Source: Rhynchospora pubera | Lineage: Eukaryota > Streptophyta > Magnoliopsida > Poales > Cyperaceae | NCBI GenBank assembly: GCA_028095005.1 | Contig: CM051459.1 | Coordinates: 280,259,229-280,323,228, forward strand | Direction: 5' to 3' | Length of the DNA stretch: 64,000 nt | In this document: positions 21,401-33,200 of the stretch, one piece after another | Layout of the letters: each line of letters begins with the position of its first letter | Numbering within the stretch: the first letter of the stretch is position 1 | Position numbers and translations under genes: made by a program | Notes under the pieces: generated by a model | The model's database searches: none | Seen by the model: only the letters and a program-made list of their open reading frames with translations | Told to the model about the DNA's origin: nothing

Positions 21401-24400
21401 CTTGCTTTAAAAGAAATAAATAAAGAAAACCTTATTATGTTTTTTTTTTTAATTTTACCTTTTATTCCTTTCTGTTTACAACTGTTTTGTCTACTCAGGC
21501 GATGAGGGAGAAGATTGAACAGTTAGAGCTTCTCTTGGATCAGAAGAAAAAGGCATAAGTTCACAAATTATTTCTTTCAAGATAGGCCAACTCTTTTCCT
21601 TTATATGTACCTAAAATTTCACTTTACTTCTCTGATAGGAATCTGAGAGATTTAAACAGCTCTATCGAGCAGAACAAGACACTAACCTTGACAAGGAAGC
21701 TGAGATTAAGGAATACAAGGTAAATTTGTAATTTAAAATTGAATTTTTGGATTGGTCCAGCAAGACCCTTGATGTAATATTTTACTTTACAAAATGTAGA
21801 TAAATATTGAAACTATTAAGAAGGCTCTCGAAGATCTCGAAGAAGTAATTTCAAGAAAAAACATGGCTCTGAAGGAAAAAGACTTTATTATTACAAGCTT
21901 ACTTTCAGCAGGTTAATTTTTTCTTAGTTGTTAATTTGTGTACTACCTTAGTTTTTGTCCCATATTGAGGCTTACTGATCAATGGAAGAAGTGATTTATC
22001 CAAAATACTTAATTAAATTCAAATGATCTGCTTGTGTAGATCTTATACTGGACCTTGCTGTTATTACACCAAAATTTGAGGCCAAGTTGGGCTGAAAAAA
22101 GAAAGCTGACACCATTTCTTATTAACTTTGGAGCTTTATTAATGAGATTACCACTATGAGGATTTAAATTTTTATTCCTGGTGACTTGTATCTACATTAT
22201 TGTACAGAACATAATATTCTCGACCATGCAAAGGACCTTCGTAACACGCTAGAAACCACATCTGGAGACATGTCAGCACTATCTTCCAAGATAGAGAGAC
22301 AGACTATAAAAGAAGGTAAAAACAAAGTGCTGGTGCAAAATTTGAGCCATCAGATAGACCACAGTTTAAGGGCTTTGCAAAGTACTGTTGTGGGGTCTGT
22401 TTGTGAACAGCAGAATTTCTTGAAATCTACCGAGGAGCAGATTTTGTCATATTTTGAAAATAAATACACAGTAAGTGGGACAATTCAATTGCTATTATTT
22501 CTATCTAAGTATTTATATCTGTAACAATTAAGTGTAACTCTTGATGGGAATGTTCTCTCTTTGCTCAGGCAACAGTATTGCTGCAGAAGAAAATTGAAAG
22601 AACTAAAGGCACATATGACATAGGGGCACAGCATATAAAGGGGCTCATAAATTCACTCAAAATTAAGTGTAGATTGGATAATGAGGAGATGGACTCGATC
22701 ATGTCTACTCAAGCAGTTGCTGTGGAGAATGTATGATTTGAAATTGCAATTCTACTACATTAGCATTTAGCATATCTTACTGTAGTATATATTTTGATTG
22801 ATTAAGCTTGTACTTCTGCCCGTTTGCAGCTTCTAGCTACTTTAGCTACAGAGGCTGAACAAATACTTTCTGACATGGGTGCATCTCTTAATGAACACCA
22901 GGAAATGTTCGCTTTCTTCACTAAAAAACATGAGGAAGTGAGTCTTACTTTTTATATTGAATGTTGAATGTTCCTTTGGAAACATGTTTCATAAGTTCTA
23001 AAAATTTGGCATTTGATTCATTTGACAGGGACTACAAAGGAGTCTTCTTTCCACTCGAGCCATCTCAGAAGCAACTCTTGAATTTTTAAATGAAATAAAA
23101 GTCCGCTCAGCAAGAGTAATAAAGAATATAGAAGAGAGCCAAACAGTCACATCAAATCAGCTAGAGGAATTTGAGAAAACATTTAAGGTAGTAAGTTCTT
23201 TAATTATATACATGCAAGCACACTCTTATTGTAGTCAATACTGAGCTGATAACTGTATCTTTTATATTGTGCACAGGAGTTTTCTGCTAGGGAGGAGAGA
23301 ACAGCTTTGGATACTATAGCTGAAATATTGGAAAATTTGACTGCTACAAAAGTTAAAATGGTATGATTCTGTATTTTACAATGCCTGCATACATGCCAGC
23401 GTCAAATCTTGCACTTTGTTATCCTTCAAGGCTGGCTTCCCACTGATGAGCCTTACTCTTATATAATTATAATTTATATGAGTCATATATAATTCTCTTC
23501 GGGTCATATTGTGGTAACAATTTTTTTTGTTATTTGCAATATCTGCAAATTTTTGGGTACAACATTTGTAGGTGTCAGAAGTCGTCGGACACCTAAATGA
23601 GAAATTAAGCAGAGACGGAAGCAAGCTAAAATCAGAGATGTCAGATGTGAATCAACTTTCACATTGTGCTGAGAGCAAATGGTTGAAGTACACAGAAGAA
23701 GTTGAGTTTCAATTTGAGGATGATAAAGCCAGAGGTTACGAAGTTAGGTGCAAAAGTGACACGATACTCCAGCGATGGTAAGAAGTGTACACAATTTGAA
23801 TTTCACATTCAATGTTTGTCATGAATTTATTACATTGTATGATCTTTGAAAGCAGCTTAGGGAGTATAGACAAGTCAAGTTTTCACTGGTTGAGTGCCCA
23901 GTCGTCCATAAACCAGCTTCATAAGGATTCTTATGCTGAGCTAGAGCATTCTATCAAGTAACTACATTTTTCCTTTTGAAATCCCAAAATTTTATGGATC
24001 TAGAGAAGTTTGAGAAATTGACCTTGAACAATTATTTTTTGTTTCCAGAAGATGGAATGATGACAAAGAAGCTATACTTGATGAGGTGTCATCTGTTTCT
24101 TCACAGAATGACTTGAAGTTTCAGAGTATAGTTTCTGATATGAGTACTTCTTCGGAGAGTAAGTTTTTCTTGTTATTTAAATGTTCCAGAAGCATATAGA
24201 AAGGCAGTGTACACAACTTAAAGCTCAAGTTGTTTTGATGTTCAACAGACGAATGAATGTGTCCAACTATCCAATTTTTATGGTTTTCTTATGATGACTA
24301 CACAAATTCCTAGTTGCATCAAATTGGATACAACCTCGAGGCTTTTCAAGTGAAAGAAGAGTAGATGCTAAAGCTGAAATAAACTTTAAAGCATATTGTT

Positions 24401-25430
24401 TGGTAGTAGTAAAATAAGTAGGAAGTAATGTTCAATAAAAGGCCAACTTTACCTTGTATAATATTAGCAAGTGAATCGGGAAAGGTGAAAGATATCAGAA
24501 GTGAAGGATTTTGGTACATTAACTTTCCTCCACTTTTGAGGTATACTTTCAATTGTACTCAACCTATAAGATACTTCAACCTTACTCCACCTCCCAAATG
24601 CTTCGTAAGAGTAATCTAAATCCAGCTTTCCTATTAAGATAAACAGCCCTCGCCAAATTATGTCTTGTATGGTCCTGATCTAATTTACCGGAGGTAATGG
24701 TCATTTGTAGATTCACGTTTTCTGGATCAAGAGGTTAAGCAGGAGCTGGAATCAATTTCCACCCTTTCTAAGAGGTGCTTGAAATCTCTACAAGGAAATC
24801 ATAAGCAAAGCTTGGAAACAATAAGAACCTTGGCAAATAAGTGCTTGAATGATGATTATTTGGTAAGGTTTACTTCAAAAAAGGCTTAGACTTTCTAGTC
24901 ATGGGAATTGAATGTTCATCATTTTCCTCTACAATTTGTCAGGACCTGTGTATCTCTATTTCTCGCTTTGTTTCCTAGTTTCTAACCAATCAATTTTGTC
25001 CAAGGAAAAGTGCCATGTAGGTTTCAAGTATAATATAGGAACTTTATTTCGCTGTTTAAAAACCACTTTATGCTACTGCACAAACGGTGACAGATAGTTG
25101 GGCTTTTTATCCTTGCAAAAAAGTAAAAATAATAATAATAATATAGAAATAAGGTAACAGTTACATTACGAACTTTTGATGATTGCTTAATGCTTATTGA
25201 TTATACAGCTCGGCAGTCCAGTGAGAATTGCTGCTCAAAATGTACAGATAAACGTGCCAAGCTTGGCATCAATTGAGAGGTTAAGATCTTCATTAACTGA
25301 CATTGTTGCCGAGTTCAGAGCAGTGAATCAATTGGGAAGTCGAGAAAAGGGACAAAAACAGGTTCTAGATGTAGAAAAGTATGCAGCAAGAAGCCCTCTT
25401 GTGGCATTAAATATAAATGATGATAATTGA
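18420..25430 (+). CDS. Kinesin-5 (BimC/Eg5-type) mitotic motor
   Basis: Twenty-two exons join in frame to 1054 aa: 18420-18607, 18901-19027, 19119-19274, 19680-20017, 20474-20612, 20719-20816, 20906-21062, 21147-21216, 21321-21397, 21499-21552, 21639-21719, 21800-21911, 22208-22470, 22569-22730, 22830-22937, 23029-23187, 23277-23360, 23572-23777, 23856-23957, 24049-24158, 24711-24862, 25209-25430. The motor domain is N-terminal: P-loop GQTGTGKT (140-147), switch I NKQSSRSH across exons 4/5, switch II LVDLAGSEN, and PYRNSKLTRLL. A long coiled-coil stalk follows. Motor position, NPEANQKVSKAVLLKDL-type neck region and length fit kinesin-5, the tetrameric plus-end motor that slides antiparallel spindle and phragmoplast microtubules. 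The paralogue (A-D) is not assigned. Intron 10 must use a GC donor (21553), because in-frame reading hits TAA. Confidence 0.95.
19391..19519. repeat. Minisatellite in kinesin-5 intron 3
   Basis: AAATTCTT followed by CATAAATACAGAAACTT occurs three times (near 19404, 19445 and 19490). Two copies are preceded by AGTAGAATTGAGT. It lies wholly within the intron. Confidence 0.85.
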
Positions 25431-26158
25431 TTAATGAACCCACTTCGGGTGAGTTTGAATGAAGCATCCTTGTAATGCAGTGTGTGACTTAGTGCTTTTG
25501 TATCTAAATGATGATATTTAAACCTTTTATACCTTTTTGTGGGTCAATCTTATGCCGGTTTGTTTGGATATCCTTTTGTGTCTGATAAAAAAAAAAAAAA
25601 AGACCTGTTTCAATTTAGCTTTTTTTGGCGTGGTCCTCTTTTGCGGTATCACACTATACTCATATTTTTAGTTGGATTAATTTATCAGATCGTTTGAAAA
25701 AAAAAGAGAAACATCTCACAGATTATATATCACATAAAAAGGCACTCGACCCAATTATGCCTTTCTAACTTATTTTAAAATGTAACACATCGTTCATCAA
25801 GGAATTTATTATTGTAATTAGAAAATTGATCTTAGCGGCCAATTTGTAAAAGTGTAAAACACGATGGTGCATTACTGCATTGCACATTTGCACTCAGGGA
25901 AATTATTCAAGAAAAAAATAGAATGCACAACGTATCATAAATTTCTAAAAAAATACAAAAGCATTTCGGGCTGCTGACGCGAGACATTTGGGCTTTTAAC
26001 AAAGCCTGATCCATCAAACCGTTAATCCTGATCGACCCAATCCCAACCATCTCCGTTGATCTGAGTTGTCGTCACTCGTCACCATTTCTCCGTTTCTCTC
26101 TCTCTCTCGACCTAGGGTTATAGTTCGGAGCAGCTACGAAGGATCGAAACTAAGAAAG
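25431..26158. other. Kinesin-5 3' UTR and CSU1-type promoter
   Basis: A 728-base gap between two genes on the same strand. It holds an A15 run near 25588 and a CT-rich leader just before 26159. No additional gene was recognised. Confidence 0.6.
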
Positions 26159-27485
26159 ATGCCTCAGAGGCACTCGAAGAACAACAACGACCTCGCGTTC
26201 TTCACGTACGAGGAGAAGAGGAAGCTCGGGTATGGCACGCAGAAGGAGCGCTTGGGGAAGGACTCGATCAAGCCCTTCGACGCGTGCTGCCTCTGCCTCA
26301 AACCCTTCATTGACCCCCTCTGCTGCCCCAAGGGCCACGTGTTCTGCAAGGAGTGCATCTATGAATGCCTCCTCGCTCAGAAGAAGGACATCAAGAGGTC
26401 GTTATTTGTTTCAAACTATGATAAATTCTCTCTCTCTCTTTTTTTTTCCTACATATTGTCTAGAATAAGTCTCGATTGGGAAAATTGTTGGACCAGTGTT
26501 AGTGTTTGCATTGAAGTTGGAAGGAGATTGGGTGCAAGTTGTGTTTGATGTTTTTCATACTAGAAGTATTGAATTGAGGTTTCATTTTGATAATTGATGT
26601 ATAAGAAGCATAAATTAGGTCATGGGGATTTCCAATTCTTTTCTATTGACTTACATAACTTGCTTCTATTATATCTAGTACTATTGTCAGTTAGTGCTTC
26701 TATAATACTTCTTCAATGATGATTTTCATTAGTAGTATATATGTAGTTCATCTTCAATTTAATTTTAGTCTTAAACAAAAGATTTATACAATGGCAGGAA
26801 GCTAGTGGCATATGAAGCTCAACAGAAGCAATCAAAAGAGGATGAAGAAGAGAAAAGGCTGCAGCAAAGAGCTCGTGAATTGGAATCCTTCGACAGACAG
26901 AATCATAGTGCAGTCCCCACAGAATCCTCGTCCAATCATGGCTCGGCACCTGGTGACAGGAACAATTTTCATGGGGCAAACAGTGTGAAGACTACCTCTT
27001 TCGAAGAGGAGGCTCTTCGCACAATGAAAGCCTTCTGGCTTCCCTCTGCTACACCTGATGCACCAGTAAAAGTCGATGCACCTTCGACTGACACAACCTG
27101 CCCGGAGGGAAACGAAAAACTAAAGCTAAAGTCACTATTTCCAATTCAATTCACTGAAGAGGATAAGAATGAGACCAAAAATAAGAATTTTGAGACGAGT
27201 TATATCTGCCCAAGTTGCAAGGTTACTCTGACAAACACAATTTCTCTGGTGGCAGTTAACACTTGTGGCCATGTGTTTTGTAAAAAATGTGGTGATAAAT
27301 TTGTGAAGGCGGATAGAGTTTGTTTAGTGTGCAATAAGGGGTGCAAGGAGAAGAACTTGGTTCCCTTGGAGAAGGGAGGGACAGGATTCTCTGCGCATGA
27401 TGATAAACTGGAGGCTGTTGAGTTCAAGCATCTCGGTAGTGGGTCTGGGTTGGGTTTAGTTAAGCCTGCCCCAAAGGGGATTTAA
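26159..27485 (+). CDS. CSU1: NOSIP-type RING/U-box protein, CSU1-like E3 ligase
   Basis: Two exons, 26159-26397 and 26798-27485, give 308 aa. The start is the ATG that yields MPQRHSKNNN, the conserved NOSIP N-terminus. An N-terminal RING/U-box-like domain follows at about residues 43-70 (CCLCLKPF, then GHVFCKECI). A basic coiled-coil segment begins at exon 2. A C-terminal RING-like domain spans about residues 218-260 (CPSCKVTL, CGHVFCKKC, CLVCN). The order and length match the eukaryotic NOSIP family. The Arabidopsis member CSU1 is a RING E3 ligase that controls COP1 and SPA1 abundance in darkness, and animal NOSIP is a nuclear E3 linked to spliceosomes. Orthology to CSU1 is inferred from family membership. 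A longer ORF starting at 26066 is not used. Confidence 0.9.
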
Positions 27486-28160
27486 AATGATTGAGGTAAT
27501 TTGTGTTACTGAGGTTATTAGGGTTTGTGAGTGTTGGTTTAGTGGCTGTTATTTGCTAAAAAGGGCTTTTCAAGCAATATTTTTTTCAATAGAGCAAATT
27601 TGGAGAGATCGTTGTTGCTTAATGTATAATTTTGTCTTGTCAATGGTTGTAGCTTTTCTATGCTCAGTTATAGATCAAAATTTTCGATTTATTCAGATGA
27701 GCGAGCTGAGGTCCTGAAAACTCCCAGCTGAACAGATAGTTAATTTAATATTGAAGAACTACAATGAAGTCCTCGAATTTTAAGAAATGTTCAAGAATTT
27801 TATACTGTTGTAGCTTTTAACTCATTTTACGATTAAGGTAAACAATTCTTGCAAACAAGTTTAAATAAAAGATCAGATGTTGCTGTGGAATATTAAATTT
27901 CTTAGCTAGTAATTGATCATATATTTGTAATATGAGTTTTAAATTTATCTTAGTAGAGAGCTGTTTCAAGTACTAAATAAGGATCCATTAAGATTTTTGA
28001 TGCGGATCTTTGACTGGGTGAATAAAATTGGGACTGGTTACTCGGATAAGAGAGTATGACGTGGCCACTTTATAGACGAACAATCACGCTAATTGAACAA
28101 AGGCGGGAAACAACTCTTCTCATCTCTCTTCTTCTATTGTACTAGAACTGAGCTTCGCAT
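27486..28160. other. Intergenic region between CSU1-type and PsbP-domain genes
   Basis: About 675 bases with the upstream gene's 3' UTR and a short promoter. No other coding feature was recognised. Confidence 0.6.
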
Positions 28161-29662
28161 ATGGCGACTCTATCCACGTGGCTTTCGTCTCCTTCTCATC
28201 AAGTAAAAATTCTCCTCCCATTTCTTTTATCACCCTGTCTCCTCTTTTTTGTACTTGTTTTGTTTTGTGGATATTTCTAAATTTCCATCTTTTCTTTTCT
28301 TTTTTTTTTCTTTATTACAGTTAGTTATTCCAAACCCTCCTGTTAGAATCAGATCCGGTTCGACTTCTCCAATCATTGTTAAAGCATGCTCCCAAGAAGC
28401 GATCACATATGAAAAAGGTAGCTTTCTAAGGCAAACATCAGTAAAATATCCAGAGAGAGAAATGAATACCAATATTATATATGATTCAAGTTCATTTTTT
28501 TAATAGATTTCATTAAGAGAAGAGCAGCATTGGTAGGGATTGGGTCTCTGGCAACTGGCTTATCTTTTACAAGATCTGCATCCGCTGATGGTAACACCTA
28601 TTTTCAAACCGAACGTGTTAGTAAAACTTACTTAACCCTAAATTGTGACCTATCCCAATTTTGAGTTAGATTCAAATTCATTACTAGTTTATTCATGTCG
28701 AAAATTCTCAAGGCCTTTTATTTTTATTTTCCATTTTCATAAAGGATAGGGAATTAACATGTCAGACTCCCATTAATTCAAGTTACTAAAATTTGTTTCG
28801 AGATTGCAGAGGTTCCAGACAATTATACAGCTTTTGTGGATAAGATTGATGGCTATTCATATTACTATCCATCCGATTGGAGGGTGCGCCATCTCACCTG
28901 TTCGTTCTCTTTATGATGAATGAAATTGTCTTTGATGCCTGATTTTAATAAACACAAATTTGTTTTCAGGATTTTGATTTCTTAGGGCATGACTCAGCAT
29001 TTAAAGATCGGTTTGCTGCATTACAACATGTCAGAGTTGCTTTCATACCGACCAGCAAAACAGATGTGCAGGACTTGGGCCCAATGGATGAGGTTTTCTT
29101 CTTCTTTTTCTTTATTCCTTAAATTTTGTTTTATCCTTGAGCTTTGATAAGAGCCGGTGTTAATTTTGTTGTAAATGAATTCTCTCTCCCCACTCTTGAT
29201 AGGTGATCTTCAATTTAGTAAAGAATGTATATGCTGCACCAACTCAGATTCCCACCATCTATGAGATGACAGAGGTAGCACAGTTTTATTTCACCTATAA
29301 ATATAAACCAATGTTTCAGTGAAAACGTTTAGCATAAATAGTTAACTTCACAAAATGATATGCTGGATGCAGCGAACTGTTGATGGAAAGAACTATTGGA
29401 CATTTGAGTATGAACTGGAATCACCAGGTTTCGCTCGATCTTCCTTTGCAACTATAGCAATTGGAAATGGTAAATCTATGTTTGTCATGCAGGTTTGCTT
29501 TCATTAAAGTACAAATGTTGGTGAAATTTATGCGTTCTATCTTTAATCCTTTCTTCAGGTAGACATTACACACTAGTTGTGGGTGCAAATCAGAGGAGGT
29601 GGACCCGACTTCGCAACAAGCTTAAGATCGTTGCAGATTCTTTCAAGATACTAGACATATAA
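28161..29662 (+). CDS. PPD4: PsbP domain-containing thylakoid lumen protein (PPD4-like)
   Basis: Eight exons (28161-28202, 28321-28417, 28507-28590, 28810-28883, 28970-29092, 29203-29274, 29373-29469, 29559-29662) give 230 aa. The N-terminus is a serine-rich chloroplast transit peptide. A twin-arginine signal follows (KRRAALVGIG, a hydrophobic run, then SASA before DEVPDN), which predicts delivery to the lumen by the Tat pathway. The rest is a PsbP fold: GYSYYYPSDWRDFDFLGHD near its start and TLVVGANQRRW near its end. PsbP itself stabilises the photosystem II manganese cluster, while PPD relatives have assorted or unknown lumenal roles. I assign PPD4 from the recalled family pattern; PPL1 or another PPD is less likely. 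It is convergent with the ABC transporter gene, 542 bases away. Confidence 0.87.
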
Positions 29663-30204
29663 AAAGCAAGTAGCAAATTTTGATATCTTATTGTTTTGTA
29701 AAATGTACATACATGCCATCTAAAATTTTTAGTTCAAAAGTTTCTAAAACACTCGACCTTTTCGACAAAGTCATTTGCTTGGATATGCAGATGGGTATTA
29801 GTTATTTACTTCATGAGACCCTTATTTCATTGTTTATCTGTTCATCAACCTCAACACTTCGATACATATAAAGCTAAATCTATAGTATGTAAAAGAGAGT
29901 GCTCCCGCACGCACTTACATAAACAAGCGTTACAGATAAGAGAATGATCAACTAAAAAATATTACAATTCTCAACTAAAAATATAATTTTATACATCTAT
30001 AAGAATGATCAAACTAATACTTCCAAGCCATCAGAGATTACAGCAAAGAGAATTAGTCTCCCTCCAAAGAATCTATCGCAGAATATTCTAGTCTTAAAAA
30101 AGAGTTAAACTACCTCTGATCTACTAAACCCTAGCATCCGTACGTGTTATAACCTATCCACAACGTGTTACAAAAACTCAGTAAAATGCATCTACCATAA
30201 GAAT
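29663..30204. other. Convergent 3' UTR region
   Basis: This region separates the stop codons of two converging genes, the PsbP-domain gene (+) and the ABC transporter (-). It holds their 3' UTRs and no additional gene was recognised. Confidence 0.65.
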
Positions 30205-33200
30205 TTACATTAGAGGTCGCTGCCGCAAGCCTTTGCCAAAATGGGGTTGCATGAGTCTGACATACAACCCATTCTGTTGCACAAGTGCATCATGGGTACC
30301 TTGCTCAACTATTCTACCACCATTTAACACGACTATGTTATCCACGTGCTTCATCATGGCAACACGGTGTGCTATAAGAATAGTCGTTTTGTTGCCCATG
30401 GCCAAAGTATCAAGGGCCTCTTGCACAACTCGACTCGACTCAGACTCAATCGAAGAACTTGCTTCATCCAGCAACAAAATTGGTGCATTTTTCAACACAA
30501 CTCTAGCGATTGCAATTCTCTGCTTTTGACCAGGTGTTAGGTCAACCCCTCTCATGCCGATATGTGTGTCATAACCATGCGGTAGACTACTAATGAAATG
30601 GTGTGCATTAGCAATTCTAGCTGCCTCTTTTAGCTCTGACTCCGTAGCATTGTGTCTTGCATACATGATGTTCTCTCTAATGGTGGTGGAGAAAATAACA
30701 GGTTCTTGTGGGACCAAACCCATGTGGCTCCTCAGCCATCTTAGGTTAAAAGACTTCAAATCCCGACCATCTAACAAAACTTGTCCAGAAACAGGATCAT
30801 AAAACCTCTCAATCAAGGAGATGATTGTGCTTTTACCTGAGCCTGACACACCAACAACAGCCACTGTTTGGCCTCCACTGACCTTGAGGTTGAAATTGCT
30901 TAGTACAGCTAAATTGGGCCGGGTTGGGTATGCAAAATCCACATTTCTTAGCTCAATGCTACCATATACATTAGGTGGTTTCAAACCGGAGTTGTCATCT
31001 GGGTCAATCTCAGGTTCACGGTCAATTATTTCAAAAACTGAGATGAGAGATTTGCGCCTTTTGAGTATATAAGGCGCGAGGCCAAACGGCTCGACCAAAG
31101 CAAAGGCTGCAAAAGAGAATAGTATATACTCTTTCAAACCAGTCGCTATGGTAAGGCGGCCTTCATGGACTGAAACGGCAGTGAACCAAAGAAGAAGTGC
31201 ATTGCATGCAAAAAGCAGGAATTGGGAGAGGCCAAAGAACAAACCGATGGCTGTGCCATGAAGGAAGCTTTTTGTGAGGATTTTTCGGAGCTGCATAGTG
31301 TATAGCTCAGTCACTTTATTTCCTGCACAAAAGGCCACAACTGTGTATATGTTTCTTACAGAATCTTCTAGAACTAAAGAGGCCTTTTTGTGCATCTCCT
31401 GGATGCCCCTTGAGAAACCCGCAAGCCACAATTTCTGCAAATACATAATTTCAAAAATCAAGCAAAGAAATACAACAGATGTTTCCTAATTTTCCTTTTC
31501 CTAAGATAGCTGGAAACAATAAAATTTGCAAAGTAAAAAAAAAAAAACCCAGAAGAAAGATGAAAACAAAAGGTCATTTTTCCTGGTACCTCTACCTGGC
31601 AAAATAATCCATGGCTGCCAGTGTTCCATTTGCATCCTCAATGCAACATTATATAAAAGTAAAATCAATGCAATTGACAAATAAAACAAAAATGATATGA
31701 CAAACCTGTGCAATAGCAGAGATGATAAGAACGGGCACAGTGGCCAGAGCGATAAGAGCAACACGCCACTGTAGCAGCATCCCGATAAGTAGTGCCACAG
31801 CAACAGCTGAGAAGTCCTGAATGAAAATAGAAAGGCGGTTACTGAAAGCGGCGCGAACAAAGGTCGCATCATTCGCGAGACGCATGGAAAGTGCATCAAC
31901 GCTGTTCTCCTCTTCATCAAACCAGCCAACCTCATTTCTTAGCATCGCTGTAGGTAACACATAAATTGTCATTTTGCTTGTTTTAATTCACAATAGAGAT
32001 TTAATATTCACCACGAAACAAGTGCATAGCCTGTACTTGAACCAGTAAGGCAGTCTATTGTTTCTAAACGTTAGTTGGCCTGTTTGGGATCTAGAGGTAA
32101 TAATGGCAATAAATTGAAAGGTTTAACCAAAGTCAACAGGATGGCAATTTCTCAATAGAGATCACAAGTATACTTAGAATAATGCCGCTATGACAAAGTC
32201 TAGCACACTGTTAGTTACTGTACAGGTACCCCAACCATAGCGGCCTCCAAAAAGGGGCTGGTTAATCTTCTTGTTTAAATCTTCATTGTTTAAATCTCCA
32301 AAAAGTGCAAATACATAATTCCAAAAATGGAAGTATGCAGTATTATTATCACACTCATCTTCATTATAGATATTTGGTTGGTCTTCTAATTACTTCTTTG
32401 ATTACAGCAACAATAACATTACCAATTTGAGAATATCGTTGATTACTCGCTCCTATGATTCGAATACACATCAATTGAGTACCGTAAAAATTGACAAAAC
32501 TGCTACAGATAGAAGCTCTAGATTCACAATTCTTAAATCCATTAATGCAAAAAAAAAAAAAGACAAAAGTTAGAAATCACTAAGTACCTGAAAACATCAT
32601 TCTCCTAACGCGTTCCGTCATTTTCTCTCCCATAATACCAAAATAAAAATGTTGCAAGAAATTAGCCACTACTGTCATAAACCCCATGCAAGCTATGAGC
32701 AAGCACCAGCGGTTTACCTCATGCCTGATGTCACGAACATCAATCCTATAATAAGCAGCCACAATTAATCCTGTTGTGTACGCTAGTAGAGGATTGAAGG
32801 AGCCAAAAATGGCAGCACCCACACTCCCCAAAAGAGCGTATGGCCACTCAGCCAAACTAAGTTCAGCAAGCCTCCAAAAGGATGGGGGTTTTGTTTTTGT
32901 TTTTGAGTTTTTTGATTTTGACTTCAAGTCATAAAAGTGGTTCAGAGTGAAATTTTTCGAATGTGAGCGCTCGCGGTCTGAGGTTAAAAGGGGTGAAACT
33001 GGTGATTCTGGATCCTGGTCAGATGTGTTCGAGGATTGTCTGTTCATTGGGTTTGTAGGGCGTATGTCTATTTTTGGAAGGTTTGGTAGCTTTGTCTCGA
33101 GACTGTCTTGCCTTTTAAGAGAAGGCGGAGCCTCAGAGACATGATCAGAGTGTGCATTTTGACCCTTTGGAGACCCATGCTGCAAATCAGCATAGTTGGA

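Noticed and set aside
26066..26158. Upstream ATG at 26066 as the start of the CSU1-type protein
   Set aside because: The family N-terminus MPQRHSKNNN begins at 26159, and the extra 31 residues have no match in the family pattern.
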